Shown here: positions 1 to 7,691 of the stretch, in pieces
How the letters are laid out: each line of letters opens with the position of its first letter
How positions within the stretch are numbered: the first letter of the stretch is position 1
Assembly (NCBI GenBank): GCA_964424335.1
Contig: CAYRIY010000073.1
Location: 1 to 18,754 of the forward strand
DNA from: CAYRIY01 sp964424335
GTDB taxonomy: Bacteria; Bacillota; Limnochordia; DTU080; RSA5
Direction of reading: 5' to 3'
DNA: 18,754 bases
The notes under the pieces: model-generated
Told to the model about the DNA's origin: nothing
Seen by the model: the letters and a program-made list of their open reading frames with translations, nothing else
Databases searched by the model: none
Program-made: the position numbers and the translations under genes

Positions 1-2
1 AG

Positions 3-713
3 ATCAGCGTCTACCAGACGGTTCGCCACTACAGGGGAGCAAGGGCGGCATACGAGTTGATCCGCCGCGGCGCGCTAGGGGAGATCTTTTATTTAGAAGC
101 GCGGATGTTCGGCAACCAGGACCGGACGAACGACAGGTGGTACCGTTCGATCGACGACTTCCTGCTGATCGAGTGGGGCGCGCATCACTTCGACATCCTG
201 CGCTTTTGGGTGGGCAGGCCGCCGGTCAGGGTGAGCACAGCCTCGCGCCGCCTCCCCGGTCAGGCATTTCATAGCGACATGCTCCACGTCTCCACGCTCG
301 ACTTTGGATCGGCGGCACTTGGAAGCGTCACGGCGACTGACGCGAGCTCTACGGACACCTATGATTTCACGCTCAGGATTGAGGGAAGCAAAGGCGCGCT
401 ACGAGGTAGGATGGAGGGACCACTCGAGATCTGCACCGAAGGCGACCGTTCGACCTGGGTTCCGGTCGATCTCGGCCCGATTGCGCATGGTTCTGATCCA
501 TTTGCCGCCCAGCTTATCGAGACGGTGAACGCCGTTGCGACGGGGATTCCCTCAAAGCAGTCGGGGTACGACAACCTTTGGACCGTGGCAACCTACGCTG
601 CGGCAGCCCGATCGAGCCGCGAGGAGAGCCGCTGGGTCTCGCTCAGCGAATTTCGCGTGCCTCGATCGTTGGTGGAGCAGGAGCCGGCGTCGGGGCAGGA
701 GGCCTCATCGTGA
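3..713 (+). CDS. Gfo/Idh/MocA-family NAD(P)-dependent oxidoreductase, 3' part only
   Basis: The reading frame is open from the first bases of the window, so the N-terminal Rossmann domain and the true start lie to the left; a TTG at 57 is in frame but internal. What remains is the C-terminal alpha/beta domain of the Gfo/Idh/MocA family. It contains the phrase RRGALGEI, typical just before the first large beta strand, and a GAHHFD stretch matching the family G-x-H-x-x-D active-site motif. The family oxidises or reduces sugars, inositols and related polyols with NAD(P). The stop overlaps the GTG start of the next gene (GTGA), so the two are probably translationally coupled. The substrate is unknown. 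It could be an inositol dehydrogenase (IolG-like), but it is far from the iol genes and nothing visible supports that over another sugar dehydrogenase. Confidence 0.85.
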   Translation: MSVYQTVRHYRGARAAYELIRRGALGEIFYLEARMFGNQDRTNDRWYRSIDDFLLIEWGAHHFDILRFWVGRPPVRVSTASRRLPGQAFHSDMLHVSTLDFGSAALGSVTATDASSTDTYDFTLRIEGSKGALRGRMEGPLEICTEGDRSTWVPVDLGPIAHGSDPFAAQLIETVNAVATGIPSKQSGYDNLWTVATYAAAARSSREESRWVSLSEFRVPRSLVEQEPASGQEASS

Positions 714-1636
714 GCGACCTTTCCTGGAATGCTTCGTCGGGCGCCATGGAGTTTAGGCTCCGTGAGATCGAGGGGCGCATCGTCGCGGACGGACGCCGGC
801 AAGGTGTATCGGACCTCGTCCACCGGCCGACAGGCACCTCCGTCGGTCATCCAGACATCTTACCGCACCCGATCCTCGCTCCCTACCGGCTCCTCTGCCG
901 CAGCGGCTGGATGGGCGAGTTGAGGGAGTACATGCACCATGCGTCTCCGATCGACGGGGGGATGCGGGTCGTGTGGCAGGCACGCCTTGCGCACCAAGCA
1001 GTGGTCGTAATGGACGTTCGTCCCAACGAACCGAACGCAATCGACCTCGAAATCGAGGTAATAAGCCTCGCAGTGTACGAAGACTACGAGGTGTTTCTCT
1101 CCAATTACTTCGCTCCTGGGTTTGCTCCCGGGGCGTACGTCTGGGGCGCCGGGGGGCAGGTGGAGCAGGTTCGGCCGGAGAGCAACCCTGTCTTCCGCGG
1201 CATGTACGTGGCATTCCCCAGGGACGAGCGGTCGGCGAACCTGATGACCGACGGGCGCTGGCAGCGGGGGAGGCACTGGACGCGCTTTGTACCAGGTCGG
1301 TACTACGGGCATCCGATTGGATTTTGCGCACACGAGGAATCTCCCGTCGACGTCCTCGTCATGGGATTGCCCGGCGATGTCTTCGGTGTCAGCATGGCCT
1401 ATGCCGGAGATTCCGACACGGACGGCTTGGCGCGCCACCGTTCGCTCTATATGCACCTATTCGGACAGACGATCTGCCCGGGCGAGGCAAGGAGGACCCG
1501 GGTGAGGCTCGTGGTAGGGGAATATGGGCGGGACGTGGAGCGCCACCTCGAGGTGTATCGAGCGTTTATTCGTGAGGCTTCGCACGTTGTCGCCCGTCCG
1601 CCGGTTGATGTTGACCGGCTGACCGAGTTCGACTGA
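710..1636 (+). CDS. Uncharacterised 308-residue protein, possibly a carbohydrate-binding beta-sandwich
   Basis: I do not recognise a specific family. The start was set at GTG 710 because an AGGAGG at 697-702 lies seven bases upstream and the GTGA overlaps the stop of the preceding oxidoreductase; the frame is open further upstream but only as a shadow of that gene. There is no signal peptide or membrane segment, so it is likely cytoplasmic. The protein is rich in aromatic and beta-strand-like stretches. Its end (a G-Q-T-I-C-P-G-E-A-R-R-T-R-V-R-like strand followed by a helix) resembles the tail of galactose-mutarotase-like sugar-binding folds; this is only a resemblance. Coupling to a Gfo/Idh/MocA enzyme suggests work on the same sugar or sugar acid. 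Confidence 0.8.
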   Translation: MSDLSWNASSGAMEFRLREIEGRIVADGRRQGVSDLVHRPTGTSVGHPDILPHPILAPYRLLCRSGWMGELREYMHHASPIDGGMRVVWQARLAHQAVVVMDVRPNEPNAIDLEIEVISLAVYEDYEVFLSNYFAPGFAPGAYVWGAGGQVEQVRPESNPVFRGMYVAFPRDERSANLMTDGRWQRGRHWTRFVPGRYYGHPIGFCAHEESPVDVLVMGLPGDVFGVSMAYAGDSDTDGLARHRSLYMHLFGQTICPGEARRTRVRLVVGEYGRDVERHLEVYRAFIREASHVVARPPVDVDRLTEFD

Positions 1637-1642
1637 TTACAG

Positions 1643-1674
1643 AAGCCCCCGGGCAAGGCGTTCCCCGGGGGCTT
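1643..1674. terminator. Strong GC hairpin, probable transcription terminator
   Basis: A perfect 11-base inverted repeat (AAGCCCCCGGG at 1643-1653, its complement at 1664-1674) has a 10-base loop and starts seven bases after the stop of the upstream + strand gene. It is followed by a weak T-containing stretch (atagttt). It also lies beyond the end of the convergent glycosidase gene, so it may stop transcription from both sides. Confidence 0.8.
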
Positions 1675-1767
1675 ATAGTTTGACTTTACGTGATCCGTGG
1701 CTTGCGTGATGCGCTACTCGTACCCCTCTTCGAGCACCCGCCGGTGTCGGGATGGATTGCCTGTCGT

Positions 1768-4146
1768 TTAATCTATGGCCAAGTACTCCCTCGGCGCCGC
1801 GTTCACGTCAAGACCCAAGGCGGCGGCCGTTTCTCGGTCGATGAGGCGGGTGCCCGTCGGTCCGTCGATGGTGAGGCCAAAGCCTTCGGAGTAGCTCCAC
1901 ATGGTCCAACCGACGTGATTGGCCTCGAGGATCTCTCGAACGTCGCGGAGGTAGTTGAGGCGCGACTCCGGCGGGGCGAAGGCTCGGTAAACCCCAAATT
2001 CATTCACGGTCAAGGGCACGCCGTGGGCACTGGCCCAATCAAAGGCGGGTTGCAGTGTGCGCTCGAGTCGGCTGCGATCCCATCGCTCATCGCAGTACTG
2101 GCGGGCGTAGCCCCTGGCGGAGGCGTCGATGTTGGGCAGCACTGCCTCACACGCCTCAGGGCTTGACGGGTAGGGCAGATCGTGAAGCGGCCCCCACCCC
2201 TCCCAGCCCCAGCTTGCGCCTTGGTGCGTAAAGTTCAAAGGGGCGTAGAAGTGAAAGTTGTAGACGACGTTCGGATCGTCGACCGGCTCCATCGGAAGCA
2301 ATGAGGCAACCTGATCCCAGTTGTCGGGCGTTACCCGCTGATTGGCGTTGGCGATCAGGGTGTGGCGGGGCGCGCCAAGGCGCATTGCCCGGAGAATCGT
2401 TGGCTGCAGCGCGTACCATTCGTGGGCGTAAGCGGCCGACGGTTCGTTGGCGACCTCGAGAAAGACGAGGTCCGGGTCGTAGGCGCTCAGGTGTGCCGCA
2501 AGGTACCGCCAAAAGCGTGCAAACCGCTCGACGTACTTCGGGTCGCTCCACAGGGCCCCCGTAGCGTCGTGAGGTTCGACGATCACGGCGATCTGGCGGG
2601 ATATGACTCGGTTGATGATCGCATCGAGATGATTGAGCCCGAGGGGGTTTAGGCGCTCGGGCTGAGCAGGATCGAAAAGGTTGGCTGCCCCAATCGCGAT
2701 CCGCAGGTGGCCCAGGCCGAGGGCTTTCAATGTGTCGAGCATGCCGTCGCTTATGTAATCGGGCTGATAGGTCCCTCGAAACCAGCCTCCGGCATTGAGG
2801 CCGCGCCGCAACTTCTCCAGGCGCTCCGGCGGCGGCGCCTCTAGGAGCTGCGCTTGGTCGACCGGCGCTGCGGTGAGCGGCGTTTGATCGGACTGTCCGA
2901 CCCAGGGCCAAGGCGACGATCGCTCGCCCCGTATCTCGATGGGAAACCCGGAGCGTGACGCGGCCCGAACCGTTATCCGGGGCAAGTGTAGGTCGACGAG
3001 CGAGCCGGCATCGGGTCGCCATGTCGCGTGAAACGAGAATGGAAGTCGGTCGGACGTGTCGCCAAACTCCCGGTGCAATAGGACGATCGGTTCGCCCCAT
3101 GTGGCCTCGCGCCAGGCGCCGTTCACCTCGGACAACCCTTCGATCACGGCTTCGAGGACGATTTCGGCCCCGCTTAGGTCGCCGTCTCCTTGAATCTCGG
3201 CAGAGCCTGTGATCTCGAGACCTCCGTCAGGGCGCTCGTTCACCTCGATCTCTTTCACGTCCAATGTCGCCATGCCGACAACGACCTCCCTTGACCCGAG
3301 GATATTTCGAGACCCCGCCTCTTCGTAGGCTGCGACGAGGTCGACGCGGCCGACGGGGAGGATCTGGGGATCCATTGAAATCAGTCGTTCTCCTTTGACT
3401 GCAGGGGCTCTTAGGATCTCCTCTTGCAGCCCAGGCGCTTGTGCCGAAATTACGATTTCACCGGCAAGCCCTTCAAAAGGCGTATTCACTTCGATCGCGG
3501 TAGGCAGACGGCGATCGAGGCGCGTGACCGAACCCCACGAACCCTCCGAAAACAGTTGCGCGACGCGCCATGTCACACCCACGGGAAGAAAGACCGGCTC
3601 CGTCCGAGTCAGCGTGACCCTCGGGGCGGGCGCGCCTTGATCGTTCAGCGCTGGGATTGGGATGAGGGCATCGCTTGCAGCGCTGGTGACGAGGCCGCGC
3701 TGGGCGATGCGCTCGCCGGAGGTGAGGTCGAAGAGCGAGACGCTGACGTTTCCTGTGGCCGGTTCGTAGCTAAGTGAGGTTTCGTAGGTGTGGCCGGGCC
3801 TCGGCGTCCAGGTTTGCAATTCGACAGCGGCGAGAGTCGGGTTTTTGGGGTCGATCGAGGCGCCGGGCGGTGCGAGGGTCCGGTCGAAAACCAGCCACAG
3901 CTTGCCGACGCTAAACCAACTGCTCCTATCGATCCACCAGCCCAGTGCGATGACATACTCGCCTTCGCGCGCAGTGGACGAAAAGCCGGCGAGCCAGGCC
4001 GCATCAGCGGCTTGGCTCGCTCCTTCGTCAAACGTGACGTGCGTCCACATCGTGACGGCGGTGGTCGCTCCGACGCCATGCGCCGATAGGATCGAGACGA
4101 GCAGCAGGGTCGTAATTGTCAACGCAACTCGTCGTCTGCTCGCCAT
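1768..4146 (-). CDS. Secreted glycoside hydrolase, GH5-like (clan A) catalytic domain with long N-terminal accessory region
   Basis: This 792-residue protein starts with a signal peptide (MASRRR, then a hydrophobic run, likely cut near residue 27), so it is exported. The C-terminal ~330 residues look like a GH5 (clan A) TIM barrel. L-E-V-A-N-E-P gives the proposed acid/base Glu568, N-F-H-F-Y-A-P is the usual His/Tyr strand, and L-T-V-N-E-F-G gives the proposed nucleophile Glu716; W-T-M-W-S-Y follows near the end. Such enzymes are retaining beta-glycanases (cellulase, mannanase and relatives); the substrate cannot be read from the sequence. Residues ~28-440 look like beta-rich accessory domains I cannot name. 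The gene begins 10 bases after the stop of the sugar-binding protein and is probably co-transcribed, suggesting that its products feed that transporter. Confidence 0.88.
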   Translation of the reverse strand: MASRRRVALTITTLLLVSILSAHGVGATTAVTMWTHVTFDEGASQAADAAWLAGFSSTAREGEYVIALGWWIDRSSWFSVGKLWLVFDRTLAPPGASIDPKNPTLAAVELQTWTPRPGHTYETSLSYEPATGNVSVSLFDLTSGERIAQRGLVTSAASDALIPIPALNDQGAPAPRVTLTRTEPVFLPVGVTWRVAQLFSEGSWGSVTRLDRRLPTAIEVNTPFEGLAGEIVISAQAPGLQEEILRAPAVKGERLISMDPQILPVGRVDLVAAYEEAGSRNILGSREVVVGMATLDVKEIEVNERPDGGLEITGSAEIQGDGDLSGAEIVLEAVIEGLSEVNGAWREATWGEPIVLLHREFGDTSDRLPFSFHATWRPDAGSLVDLHLPRITVRAASRSGFPIEIRGERSSPWPWVGQSDQTPLTAAPVDQAQLLEAPPPERLEKLRRGLNAGGWFRGTYQPDYISDGMLDTLKALGLGHLRIAIGAANLFDPAQPERLNPLGLNHLDAIINRVISRQIAVIVEPHDATGALWSDPKYVERFARFWRYLAAHLSAYDPDLVFLEVANEPSAAYAHEWYALQPTILRAMRLGAPRHTLIANANQRVTPDNWDQVASLLPMEPVDDPNVVYNFHFYAPLNFTHQGASWGWEGWGPLHDLPYPSSPEACEAVLPNIDASARGYARQYCDERWDRSRLERTLQPAFDWASAHGVPLTVNEFGVYRAFAPPESRLNYLRDVREILEANHVGWTMWSYSEGFGLTIDGPTGTRLIDRETAAALGLDVNAAPREYLAID

Positions 4147-4156
4147 CTCCGCTCGC

Positions 4157-5428
4157 CTACTTACCTGCCTGGAGGAGCGGGTCGCCCAGGCGTTTTAGTT
4201 CCTCGAGCGCGGCCTGTACGGGGATCTCGCCCCGCAAAGCTGCGTCGACGGTCCTGCCCTTCAATGCCTCGAGCTCGCGAAACTCGATCGTCTGGCGGAA
4301 TGGATGGAGCACCGCGTAATTGAGCGCGTCGACCGCTACTTGGGCGTTGAAGTCGGGGTAAAGGTCGAGCTGGCCGTCTTTATACCCGAGCTGCCCGTTG
4401 GGGCCTACCGCCACGCCGTACGTTGCGGTCCGTGAGAAGGTGTACGAACCTTCGGGGTCGAGGGTGAGGTACTTGATGAGCTCCCAGGCCTCATCCTTGT
4501 AGTTCGAGGTAACGCCGATTCCAAAAGCATCGATCGTGATGGGGCTTGCGCGGCGCACGCCCTTGGGCGTAGCGCCGACGTTCCAGCTAAAGTCGGTGTC
4601 GCGCAAGTAGTCGCTAAGCCACACGCCGGTGTGGGCCATGCCGATCCTGCCGTGTGGAAAAGGATTCCAACCGCCGCCCGGATCGGCGTCGCCGGGACGC
4701 GGCGAGATGTGCATCTCTACGTTGATCTCGATCCCTTTGAGCAGGGCGTTGATCAAGGTGGGATCCGACGCAGCAAAGCCGCCGTCTGGGCCGAGCCACT
4801 GTGCGCCCATCGTCGGGACGATGTCAGGGGGCCAAATCACGCCCCACTGGTCGATGACGCCGTCGCTGTTGGTATCTTGAGTCAGACGTCTTGCTGCCGT
4901 GATGAAGTCGTCCAGCGTCCACTCATCCGAGGTCCAGTCGGTCGTGGGGGTTGCTAATCCGGCGGACGCAAAGAGGTCTTCGTTGTAAAAGGACACTTGT
5001 GGAAAGACGGAGTGGGGAAAGCCATAAATCTTGCCGTGTACGGTGTACGCTTGCAGCGTGACGGGGGGAACGACGCTCGCTACTCCGTCCCGCTCGATGT
5101 AACTCGTCAGGTCGATGAAGACGCCGCTGTGCCCGAACGGAATCGCCTGCATGTCGATCATGACCAGGTCGAATGGAACCCCGCCCGCGGCCCGCACCGC
5201 AAAGCTGTCGTAGTAGTCGGGCCAGTCGCCGGTTCCGGGAATCACTTGCACTTCGATGCCGCGCTCGGCGCCCCACTCGGTGACGATGCGCTCGAGTGCG
5301 TCAAGGCTCTGCTGCGATCCTCGCCAGGTCACGGTCATCGGCTCTTTCGCGAGGGCCGGGAGCGTCGAGGCCACGGCCACGACAATGAGAGCTACGAGAA
5401 TGTGCCGCCAGACTTTACTTGTCGCCAT
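4157..5428 (-). CDS. ABC-type sugar-binding protein (extracellular solute-binding protein family 1)
   Basis: A 423-residue export-signal-bearing protein with the UgpB/MalE-type solute-binding architecture: a Thr-Trp-Arg-Gly first strand, a D-L-V-M-I-D segment, and a family-like hinge region around the P-H-S-V-F-P-Q-V-S-F-Y-N-E-D-L-F stretch. The start was placed at ATG 5428 rather than the in-frame GTG at 5473 because AAGGAAGGAG lies just upstream of it and the signal peptide then begins properly (MATSK, hydrophobic core 10-23, A-L-A cleavage site at 25-27). There is no lipobox cysteine, so it is not an obvious lipoprotein. It should capture an oligosaccharide for import. No permease or ATPase gene is adjacent, so its transport partners must be encoded elsewhere. 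It lies between the LacI repressor and the glycosidase, all on the same strand. Confidence 0.9.
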   Translation of the reverse strand: MATSKVWRHILVALIVVAVASTLPALAKEPMTVTWRGSQQSLDALERIVTEWGAERGIEVQVIPGTGDWPDYYDSFAVRAAGGVPFDLVMIDMQAIPFGHSGVFIDLTSYIERDGVASVVPPVTLQAYTVHGKIYGFPHSVFPQVSFYNEDLFASAGLATPTTDWTSDEWTLDDFITAARRLTQDTNSDGVIDQWGVIWPPDIVPTMGAQWLGPDGGFAASDPTLINALLKGIEINVEMHISPRPGDADPGGGWNPFPHGRIGMAHTGVWLSDYLRDTDFSWNVGATPKGVRRASPITIDAFGIGVTSNYKDEAWELIKYLTLDPEGSYTFSRTATYGVAVGPNGQLGYKDGQLDLYPDFNAQVAVDALNYAVLHPFRQTIEFRELEALKGRTVDAALRGEIPVQAALEELKRLGDPLLQAGK

Positions 5429-5566
5429 CGTTTGCCAAACTCCTTCCTTGGATGGGTGTTTGTCGATGTTCACGGGTCTTTGCGACTCTCTTGCCCTTTA
5501 AAGCTTGCGCCTTTTTGGCAGGTCACCCCCTCCTTAGTGGTCCGTGCATTGTGCGATGAGGCGGCT

Positions 5567-6583
5567 TTAGCGCTGCTCTGTCGAGCTGCGCTCACCGCAT
5601 GACTCCCTGATGACGATCTCCGGCTCGACGCGAACGACCGGCCTGGCCGCGCCTTTGGAGCCGCGGCCCAGATAAAGGTCGAGCACGATCTCCGACACCC
5701 GATCATAGGGGTATGCGACCGTTGTGAGGGGTGACGGAAGGTACCGGCTCACGGGCAGATCGTCGTAGGCCGCGACGGCGATGTCGTCAGGGATGAAGAG
5801 TCCAAGTTTGTGGGCCACGTGAAAGAGATAGTGGGCCCATTCGTCTTGGAAGCAAAGGTAGGCGCCGCGAGGGTCGTCTTCGACAGCCTCTCGGAGTTTG
5901 GCAAACATGGTCGCGTTGGGCTCAAATCCGATGTCGACATAGCGTGTGGGAAGCCCGTGCTCGGCCATCACTCGCAGGTATGTGTTTAGCCGCACGTTGT
6001 GTTCGTCGCCCGGCGGTGAATCGTACTTTCCTCCGATAAACGTGATGCGGCGGTGGCCAAGGGCGATCATGTGGGCGAGGAGCTTCTCCGTGGCCCACCC
6101 GTAGTCGACCCAAACTCCGCCCTCCTTGACGGGCGGCTCGCAGTCGTGGAGCGCGATGGGCGCGCCGATCTCTTTGAGGGCATTCCAACGAGTCTGAGAG
6201 GCAATGTGCGTAAAAGCAAACACCGCGCCGTCGCACTGACCGGACTCAAAGAGCTTTTCGGCCTCGTCGAGCGCTTCTTGGTGGGATACGGTACGGACGA
6301 AAAACTCGACGCCGCGGGCGGTCGCCGCCTGCTCCAGCCTGGTGGCGAGCACCGAAGCCCACGGGTTGAAGGGGCGATCGTACAGCAGTGCCAGCCGGTT
6401 GGCGGCGCCCAATCGGAGGTTGCGGGCAAAGAGGTTGGGCCGATATCCGAGTTGCTCCGCGGCAGCGAGCACTCGCTCGCGGGTCGCTTCTCGGGCCTGG
6501 TATGATGCGTCACCGTTTAGAATGCGCGACGCCGCGGCCACACTCACGCCCGCCATTTGGGCAACATCCCGTAAGGTCGCCAA
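5567..6583 (-). CDS. LacI-family transcriptional regulator (glycosidase/sugar-binding cassette)
   Basis: A full-length 338-residue LacI/GalR repressor. The N-terminal helix-turn-helix is T-L-R-D-V-A-Q-M-A-G-V-S (residues 3-14) followed by the recognition helix V-A-A-A-S-R-I-L-N-G (15-24); the hinge helix is around Y-R-P-N-L-F-A-R-N-L (47-56). The rest is the periplasmic-binding-like effector domain, ending in the usual P-S-P-L-T-T-V strand. The start is TTG at 6583, in the canonical position for the family. It is the first gene of a leftward cluster with the sugar-binding protein and GH5 enzyme, so it most likely represses those genes and its own promoter until an oligosaccharide signal appears. 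Two CG-centred palindromes just downstream of its promoter are the likely binding sites. The effector is unknown. Confidence 0.93.
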   Translation of the reverse strand: MATLRDVAQMAGVSVAAASRILNGDASYQAREATRERVLAAAEQLGYRPNLFARNLRLGAANRLALLYDRPFNPWASVLATRLEQAATARGVEFFVRTVSHQEALDEAEKLFESGQCDGAVFAFTHIASQTRWNALKEIGAPIALHDCEPPVKEGGVWVDYGWATEKLLAHMIALGHRRITFIGGKYDSPPGDEHNVRLNTYLRVMAEHGLPTRYVDIGFEPNATMFAKLREAVEDDPRGAYLCFQDEWAHYLFHVAHKLGLFIPDDIAVAAYDDLPVSRYLPSPLTTVAYPYDRVSEIVLDLYLGRGSKGAARPVVRVEPEIVIRESCGERSSTEQR

Positions 6584-6620
6584 AGCTCAAGTCAACCCCT
6601 TGCAACTCGATCATGATAGA

Positions 6621-6645
6621 TAAATCGATTGCCTAAATCGTTTTA
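6621..6645. promoter_or_regulatory. Two tandem LacI-type operator candidates
   Basis: Two AT-rich, CG-centred near-palindromes lie side by side: TAAATCGATTGC (6621-6632, containing the perfect AATCGATT) and TAAATCGTTTTA (6634-6645). Their centres are 13 bases apart. A wider inverted pair, GATCAT at 6609-6614 and ATGATC at 6645-6650, frames them. They sit right at and below the expected start of transcription of the LacI gene, where a bound repressor would block the promoter. That they bind this LacI protein is inference. Confidence 0.6.
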
Positions 6646-6652
6646 TGATCTT

Positions 6653-6681
6653 AGCATAGGGTGTGGTTCTCGCGTTGTCAA
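6653..6681 (-). promoter_or_regulatory. Sigma-70/sigma-A promoter for the LacI-SBP-GH5 cassette
   Basis: Read on the - strand, a perfect -35 box TTGACA (6681-6676) is followed after 17 bases by TATGCT (6658-6653), four of six matches to the -10 consensus. Transcription would begin near 6646, about 60 bases upstream of the TTG start of the LacI gene and immediately before the two operator candidates. Confidence 0.7.
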
Positions 6682-6783
6682 GAATGCAAATTGGAATTAT
6701 CGCTCAACTGGTTGGACCTTGGGTTGAGCATGATGAAATTGGCTAAAGTGCAGACGAGGATCAACGAAGTCGACGCAAATCAA

Positions 6784-6818
6784 CGGCCGACAGGCAGGGG
6801 AGGTCCGCCTGTCGGCCG
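6784..6818 (-). terminator. Hairpin terminator after the aldolase gene
   Basis: A perfect 12-base inverted repeat, CGGCCGACAGGC at 6784-6795 and its complement at 6807-6818, encloses an 11-base loop. It begins 26 bases past the stop of the leftward aldolase gene. On the - strand it is followed by TTGATTTG, only a partial T-run, so it may be an imperfect intrinsic terminator. It separates the iol leftward unit from the promoter of the LacI cassette. Confidence 0.7.
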
Positions 6819-6844
6819 CTATAGAGTGGGCGTGGTAAATCTCC

Positions 6845-7660
6845 TCAAGCGTGCAGGATCGCCCGCAACCTTTCGACCTGGTAGCGGGGATCGGCGCTTT
6901 GCCACACATTGCGTCCAAATGCGACGCCTCGCACGCCGTCGGCCACCGCTTGCTCGACCATGGCCCAAAAGTCCTCTTCCGATGTGGATTTGGGCCCGCC
7001 CAATATGGTGATAGGAACGGGCAGGGCCTCAGTGATCTCTTTGAAGATGCCCGGAGCGTACGGCAGTTTGAGGACATCGGCCCCCAGCTCAAAGGCGACG
7101 CGGGCGATATGAGGAATGCGCGCGGGGTCGTGCTCCTCCTCGACGGGAATCCCAAGTCCCCAGAGGGTCGGTTCGACCATCACCGGGAGGCCGACGCGCT
7201 CGGAGGCCTCGACCACTTGGGCCACTGCCTTCATGTTTTTGGCGTGGACGCCGATCTCGTTGCGACCAAAGATGAGGAGGATCTTGACGGCGTCCGCGCC
7301 GAGTCTTGCCGCCTCTTCGACGGAGACGAGCAGCTCGTGCTCTTCGCCCAGGGTCGGCCCGCCCGGGACGGTCTGCGTCCACCGAGAGTCGAGCGCGACG
7401 ATGAGCGCGGGAGCTTTTTTCCCCTCGAGCAGGCGGTGGTAGCGCTTCAGCGTCGAGGCGCGCAGGAGCAGGCCGTCGGGCCCGGCCTCGCACAGGGCTT
7501 CGATCGTGGCTCCTAGATTTTCGAGGCCGGGGATCGCTCCGTGGTCTTGTCCGTGGTCGATGGCGACGATGACCGATCGCCCGCTCGTATCGTCAAAGAG
7601 GCGGGAGAGCCGGATCGACTTTCCCGGCGAGTGCGAAAAGGTTTGCTGACGGTAGTTCAT
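6845..7660 (-). CDS. DhnA/DeoC/LacD-fold class I aldolase, candidate 5-dehydro-2-deoxygluconate 6-phosphate aldolase
   Basis: A ~271-residue TIM-barrel aldolase of the DhnA/LacD superfamily. Numbered from the upstream ATG at 7666, visible landmarks are V-A-I-D-H-G (34-39), the strand A-D-V-L-K-L-P-Y with the probable Schiff-base Lys200, G-G-P-K (223-226), and the phosphate-binding G-V-A-F-G-R-N-V-W-Q (247-256). The start was set at ATG 7660 because GGAGG at 7670-7674 is nine bases from it but only three from ATG 7666. The gene follows iolA after about 30 bases on the same strand. The usual inositol pathway uses IolJ to split 5-dehydro-2-deoxygluconate 6-phosphate into DHAP and malonate semialdehyde; no IolJ is visible and this enzyme is the natural substitute. 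That role is inferred; fructose-bisphosphate or another sugar-phosphate aldolase is also possible. Confidence 0.88.
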   Translation of the reverse strand: MNYRQQTFSHSPGKSIRLSRLFDDTSGRSVIVAIDHGQDHGAIPGLENLGATIEALCEAGPDGLLLRASTLKRYHRLLEGKKAPALIVALDSRWTQTVPGGPTLGEEHELLVSVEEAARLGADAVKILLIFGRNEIGVHAKNMKAVAQVVEASERVGLPVMVEPTLWGLGIPVEEEHDPARIPHIARVAFELGADVLKLPYAPGIFKEITEALPVPITILGGPKSTSEEDFWAMVEQAVADGVRGVAFGRNVWQSADPRYQVERLRAILHA

Positions 7661-7691
7661 GTCCATACGCCTCCATATTTGTCCGCGGCCC

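Noticed and set aside
3..713. Assignment of the left-edge oxidoreductase as IolG
   Set aside because: Only the C-terminal domain is present, it belongs to another transcription unit, and the visible motifs are general to the Gfo/Idh/MocA family.
753..1456. Long - strand open frames opposite the uncharacterised gene
   Set aside because: They are Arg/Pro-rich or lack any family motif, have no ribosome-binding sites, and overlap a + strand gene with a good start and terminator. They are GC-driven shadows.
5470..5526. An 18-codon reading frame on the - strand between the LacI and sugar-binding-protein genes, starting GTG just after AAGGAGG
   Set aside because: The AAGGAGG is only two bases from the GTG, too close for normal initiation, and the peptide shows no leader-peptide or signal features. 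The purine-rich stretch is notable but does not by itself make a gene.
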